Shown here one piece after another: positions 1 to 5,116 of a stretch of 5,116 nucleotides of DNA. This DNA comes from Deltaproteobacteria bacterium. Its GTDB lineage: Bacteria > Desulfobacterota_C > Deferrisomatia > Deferrisomatales > JACRMM01. The stretch covers positions 1 through 5,116 of the forward strand of contig JACRCS010000958.1 of NCBI GenBank assembly GCA_016218905.1. The letters are read 5' to 3'. The translations under genes were made by a program, and so were the position numbers. The notes beneath the pieces are model-generated. The model was not told where the DNA came from. It ran no database searches and saw only the letters and a list, made by a program, of their open reading frames with translations. How positions within the stretch are numbered: the stretch's first letter is position 1; every line of letters begins with the position of its first letter.

Positions 1-78
1 GCCGACACCGAGAGGGTCCTCGTGGGCCTCGATCTCAAGCCCCGCAGGGGCACAGCAGAGGAGGGAACGGATTCCTGA
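1..78 (+). CDS. kaiB: KaiB-like protein, C-terminal end only (first of two tandem paralogues)
   Basis: This is the last 25 codons and TGA stop of a gene that starts before the window. The peptide begins ADTERVLVGLDLKPRR and ends in an acidic tail (AEEGTDS). It lines up with the end of the complete KaiB that follows (LTDVERVLKGLDI) and with the end of cyanobacterial KaiB (LSDREKVLIGLDL). KaiB is a small thioredoxin-like, fold-switching protein that binds KaiC in circadian clock systems; in other bacteria the role of KaiB homologues is less clear. The Gly and Asp of the GLD motif, whose mutation in Synechococcus KaiB (G88, D90) alters fold switching, are both kept. The stop lies one nucleotide before the next start, so translation of the two genes is probably coupled. 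Only the C-terminus is visible, so the assignment rests on the short match plus the neighbour. Confidence 0.75.
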   Translation, partial: ADTERVLVGLDLKPRRGTAEEGTDS

Positions 79-79
79 C

Positions 80-415
80 ATGGACGATCCAAGCGACAAG
101 ACGGCCGAGTACGAGAGGCTCCTCGAAGAGTCGAAGACGGCCCGTTACGTCCTTCGCCTCTTCGTGAGCGGCACCACGCCCCGGTCCCTCCAGGCGATCG
201 AGGCCATCCGGGCGCTCTGTGACGAGCACCTCGCCGGCCGCTACGAGATCCAGGTGATCGACGTCTACCAGAGGCCCGAGCTCGCGCGGGGGCACCAGAT
301 CCTCGCGGCCCCCACGCTCGTCAAAGAGCTGCCGCTGCCCGTGAGGACGCTCATCGGCGACCTCACGGACGTGGAACGAGTCCTCAAGGGCCTCGACATC
401 CAGGTCAAGAAGTAG
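80..415 (+). CDS. kaiB: KaiB family circadian clock-like protein (second tandem copy, complete)
   Basis: This is a complete 111-aa KaiB homologue, slightly longer than the roughly 102 aa of cyanobacterial KaiB because of a charged N-terminal extension (residues 1-21). The domain runs from about residue 22 to 108. Visible signatures are the first strand YVLRLFVSGTTPRS (23-36, cf. YILKLYVAGNTPNS in Synechococcus), VIDVYQRPELA (59-69), the cis-proline loop AAPTL (76-80), LPLPVRTLIGDLTD (84-97) and VLKGLDI (101-107). G104 and D106 match the G88/D90 pair that governs KaiB fold switching, so both folds may be accessible. KaiB acts in the cytoplasm by binding KaiC; in non-cyanobacterial operons it may instead act on stress or signalling partners. 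The ATG lies one nucleotide after the upstream kaiB stop. A GGAGG at 60-64 is 15 nt away, which is far, so coupled re-initiation is likely. The hybrid kinase starts 13 nt downstream, implying one operon. Confidence 0.95.
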   Translation: MDDPSDKTAEYERLLEESKTARYVLRLFVSGTTPRSLQAIEAIRALCDEHLAGRYEIQVIDVYQRPELARGHQILAAPTLVKELPLPVRTLIGDLTDVERVLKGLDIQVKK

Positions 416-416
416 C

Positions 417-421
417 GGAGG
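417..421 (+). promoter_or_regulatory. Ribosome binding site of the hybrid kinase
   Basis: GGAGG lies just after the kaiB stop and 7 nt before the ATG at 429. This is ideal spacing, and it supports that start over later in-frame ATGs such as the one at 615. No promoter fits in the 13-nt gap, so the kinase is read from the kai transcript. Confidence 0.75.
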
Positions 422-428
422 CGCGCCC

Positions 429-4025
<3,597 letters not shown>

Positions 4026-4102
4026 AGTCGTCCCAACCCGGCAGGAGATGCGGCCAGAAATACGATGGACCGCCACAACGAGCCAGCGGCCCCCCTGAAT
4101 CC

Positions 4103-4688
4103 CGAACCCACGGCGTGCTTTTCAAGAACGCTGAAGCGATCGAGCACCTGCACAAGGTCGACACGCTGGTCGTCGACAAGACGGGGACGCTCACGTTGGG
4201 AAGGCCGCGCCTGGTCACGGTGTTTTCGGCCCAAGAGGACGAAGACCTTCTCCTCGGCTTGGCCGCGAGCCTGGAGCGCGGCAGCGAGCACCCTCTCGCG
4301 GCGGCGGTCGTGGGAGGGGCGGAGGAGCGCGGTGTCCCGTGCCGGCGACGAGATCAACGCCGCGCCGGCGCTGGCCCAGGCCCAGGTGGGGATCGCAATG
4401 GGCACGGGGATCGACGTCGCCATGGAGCGCGCGGGAGTGACCCTGGTCAAGGGGGACCTTCGGGGGATCGTGCGCGCACGTGCCCTCAGTCGGGCGACCA
4501 TGCGAAACATCAAGCAGAACCTCTTCTTCGCCTTCGTCTACAACTCCTTGGGCGTGCCCATCGCGGCGGGGGTGCTCTACCCCCTCGTCGGAGTGCTTCT
4601 GAGCCCCGTGATCGCGGCCGCAGCCATGAGTCTCAGCTCCGTATCGGTGGTGGGGAACGCCTTGCGCCTTCGGACGATCCGAATCTAA
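4103..4688 (+). pseudogene. copA: Copper-type P1B ATPase remnant (CopA-like), truncated, internally deleted and frameshifted
   Basis: Two pieces of a heavy-metal P-type ATPase lie in different frames. Piece A (about 4103-4335) reads [19 protein letters not shown], then DKTGTLT (phospho-Asp codon at 4175-4177), then [10 protein letters not shown], the conserved His-Pro of the N domain. Piece B (about 4338-4688, TAA stop at 4686) starts at the hinge [20 protein letters not shown] and continues through the last two membrane helices, with YN in FVYNSLGVP and MSLSSVS, matching the YN and MxxSS signatures of Cu(I) pumps. The family exports copper across the inner membrane. The N-terminal metal-binding domains, the first six helices with the CPC site and the actuator domain are absent. 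About 57 codons separate the phospho-Asp from the hinge, where intact relatives have nearly 200, and the junction shifts the frame. The hinge GDGxND has become GDEINA, losing a magnesium-binding Asp. It cannot encode a pump. A start at GTG 4115 or ATG 4065 would give only chimeric nonsense reading frames. Confidence 0.88.
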
Positions 4689-4780
4689 ACCCGCGACGCT
4701 CGACGAACCCGAGAGCGGCACGTCACGACACACGCGACTCGAAATCGCAACGGAGGACATCCGCCTAACTCCCTGACGCC
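4689..4780. other. Spacer with no recognisable element
   Basis: This stretch lies between the ATPase remnant stop and the VOC gene's ribosome binding site. I see no convincing -35/-10 pair, no strong hairpin followed by T residues, no tRNA and no repeat. It is slightly less GC-rich than the kinase gene. The promoter of the VOC gene should lie here if the gene has its own, but I cannot point to it. Confidence 0.4.
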
Positions 4781-4786
4781 AAGGAG
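4781..4786 (+). promoter_or_regulatory. Ribosome binding site of the VOC gene
   Basis: AAGGAG lies 5 nt before the ATG at 4792, a strong Shine-Dalgarno match. It favours that start over the in-frame ATGs at 4801 and 4807, although the conserved domain only begins at MDNVGIVV (ATG 4807). Confidence 0.75.
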
Positions 4787-4791
4787 ACATC

Positions 4792-5116
4792 ATGACAGTC
4801 ATGCGTATGGACAACGTCGGCATCGTGGTGGAAGACATCGCTGCCGCCATTGAGTTCTTCACCGAACTTGGTCTCGATCTCGAGGGGCGTGCCACAGTTG
4901 AAGGAGACTGGGCAGATGGCGTCACCGGATTGCGTGAGATGCGCGTCGAGATTGCCATGATGCGTACGCCGGACGGTCACAGCCGGCTCGAGCTGTCCCG
5001 CTTCCTCGCGCCGGCTGTGGTCGCCGATCATCGCAGCGCCCCAGTGAACGCTCTCGGTTACCTACGCGTCATGTTCACCGTGGAGGACATCGACGATACG
5101 CTCGTCCGGCTCGGCA
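4792..5116 (+). CDS. VOC (glyoxalase/bleomycin-resistance/dioxygenase) family protein, 5' part
   Basis: The first 108 codons of a gene that runs off the window. The first beta-alpha-beta-beta-beta module spans about residues 6-72: MDNVGIVVEDIAAAIEFFTE, then a GLDLEGRATVEGDW stretch, RVEIAMMRTPDGHSRLELSRF, with E67 in the place where VOC enzymes often carry a metal-ligand Glu. A second module begins at GYLRVMFTVEDIDDTLVRLG (89-108). The position that in glyoxalase I-type members is a metal-binding His at the start of strand 1 is Asn8 here, so metal binding and true glyoxalase I activity are doubtful. The family includes lyases, dioxygenases and drug-binding proteins; the substrate cannot be read. 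Roughly a third of the first 60 codons end in A or T, against about 4 of 60 at the start of the hybrid kinase. A complete protein would probably be 140-150 aa. Confidence 0.88.
   Translation, partial: MTVMRMDNVGIVVEDIAAAIEFFTELGLDLEGRATVEGDWADGVTGLREMRVEIAMMRTPDGHSRLELSRFLAPAVVADHRSAPVNALGYLRVMFTVEDIDDTLVRLG

Noticed and set aside
4026..4060. Possible terminator after the kinase
   Set aside because: No stem of useful length and no T-run are present. Rho-dependent termination cannot be judged from sequence.
4048..4098. Mini-[19 protein letters not shown] with AGGAG just before the ATG
   Set aside because: The Shine-Dalgarno-like sequence touches the start codon with no spacer and the peptide is 16 aa with no recognisable motif as a unit. 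It is kept only as part of the speculative ATPase trace.
4065..4688. A 207-aa open frame with an ATG start spanning the ATPase remnant
   Set aside because: Its first 90 or so residues are out of frame with the ATPase piece that carries DKTGTLT. Only the part from about 4338 resembles a protein family, so the frame is a chimera, not a gene.
4115..4768. A 217-aa open frame from GTG that carries DKTGTLT
   Set aside because: After about residue 74 it leaves the ATPase frame and becomes an Arg/Gly-rich shadow translation. The real homology continues in another frame.

Overview
The window comes from a GC-rich bacterial genome with all genes on the + strand. Nothing in it fixes the taxon. The kaiB-kaiB-PAS hybrid histidine kinase layout is that of the Kai-like operons found in many non-cyanobacterial lineages, such as proteobacteria, myxobacteria-like groups, planctomycetes and other soil or sediment phyla. 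A cyanobacterium is unlikely, given the composition and the long PAS-rich kinase attached to the operon.

Left part (1-4025): the 3' end of a Kai-type signalling operon. It opens with the last 25 codons of one KaiB-like protein. One nucleotide after that stop, a complete second KaiB paralogue of 111 aa begins. Thirteen nucleotides after the second kaiB, a 1198-aa soluble hybrid sensor kinase begins, laid out as coiled coil, four PAS domains, HisKA, HATPase_c, two receiver domains and a C-terminal HPt. The tight spacing points to one transcript. kaiC would be expected just upstream, outside the window. The likely logic is that KaiB (with KaiC) and PAS-sensed inputs feed an internal His-Asp-His-Asp relay. 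No DNA-binding output regulator is visible here.

Middle part (about 4026-4688): a wrecked copper-type P1B ATPase. The phosphorylation-site region (DKTGTLT) is directly joined, in a different frame, to the C-terminal hinge and last two membrane helices. Everything upstream of the phosphorylation domain and roughly 140 residues in the middle are missing, and the hinge motif GDGxND reads GDEINA. A very weak trace of an N-terminal metal-binding motif may lie just before it.

Right part (4689-5116): a 103-nt spacer without a convincing promoter or terminator, then the first 108 codons of a VOC/glyoxalase-family protein with a strong ribosome binding site. It runs off the window. Its codon use is clearly less GC-biased than the Kai operon, which suggests a different history for this side of the ATPase scar.
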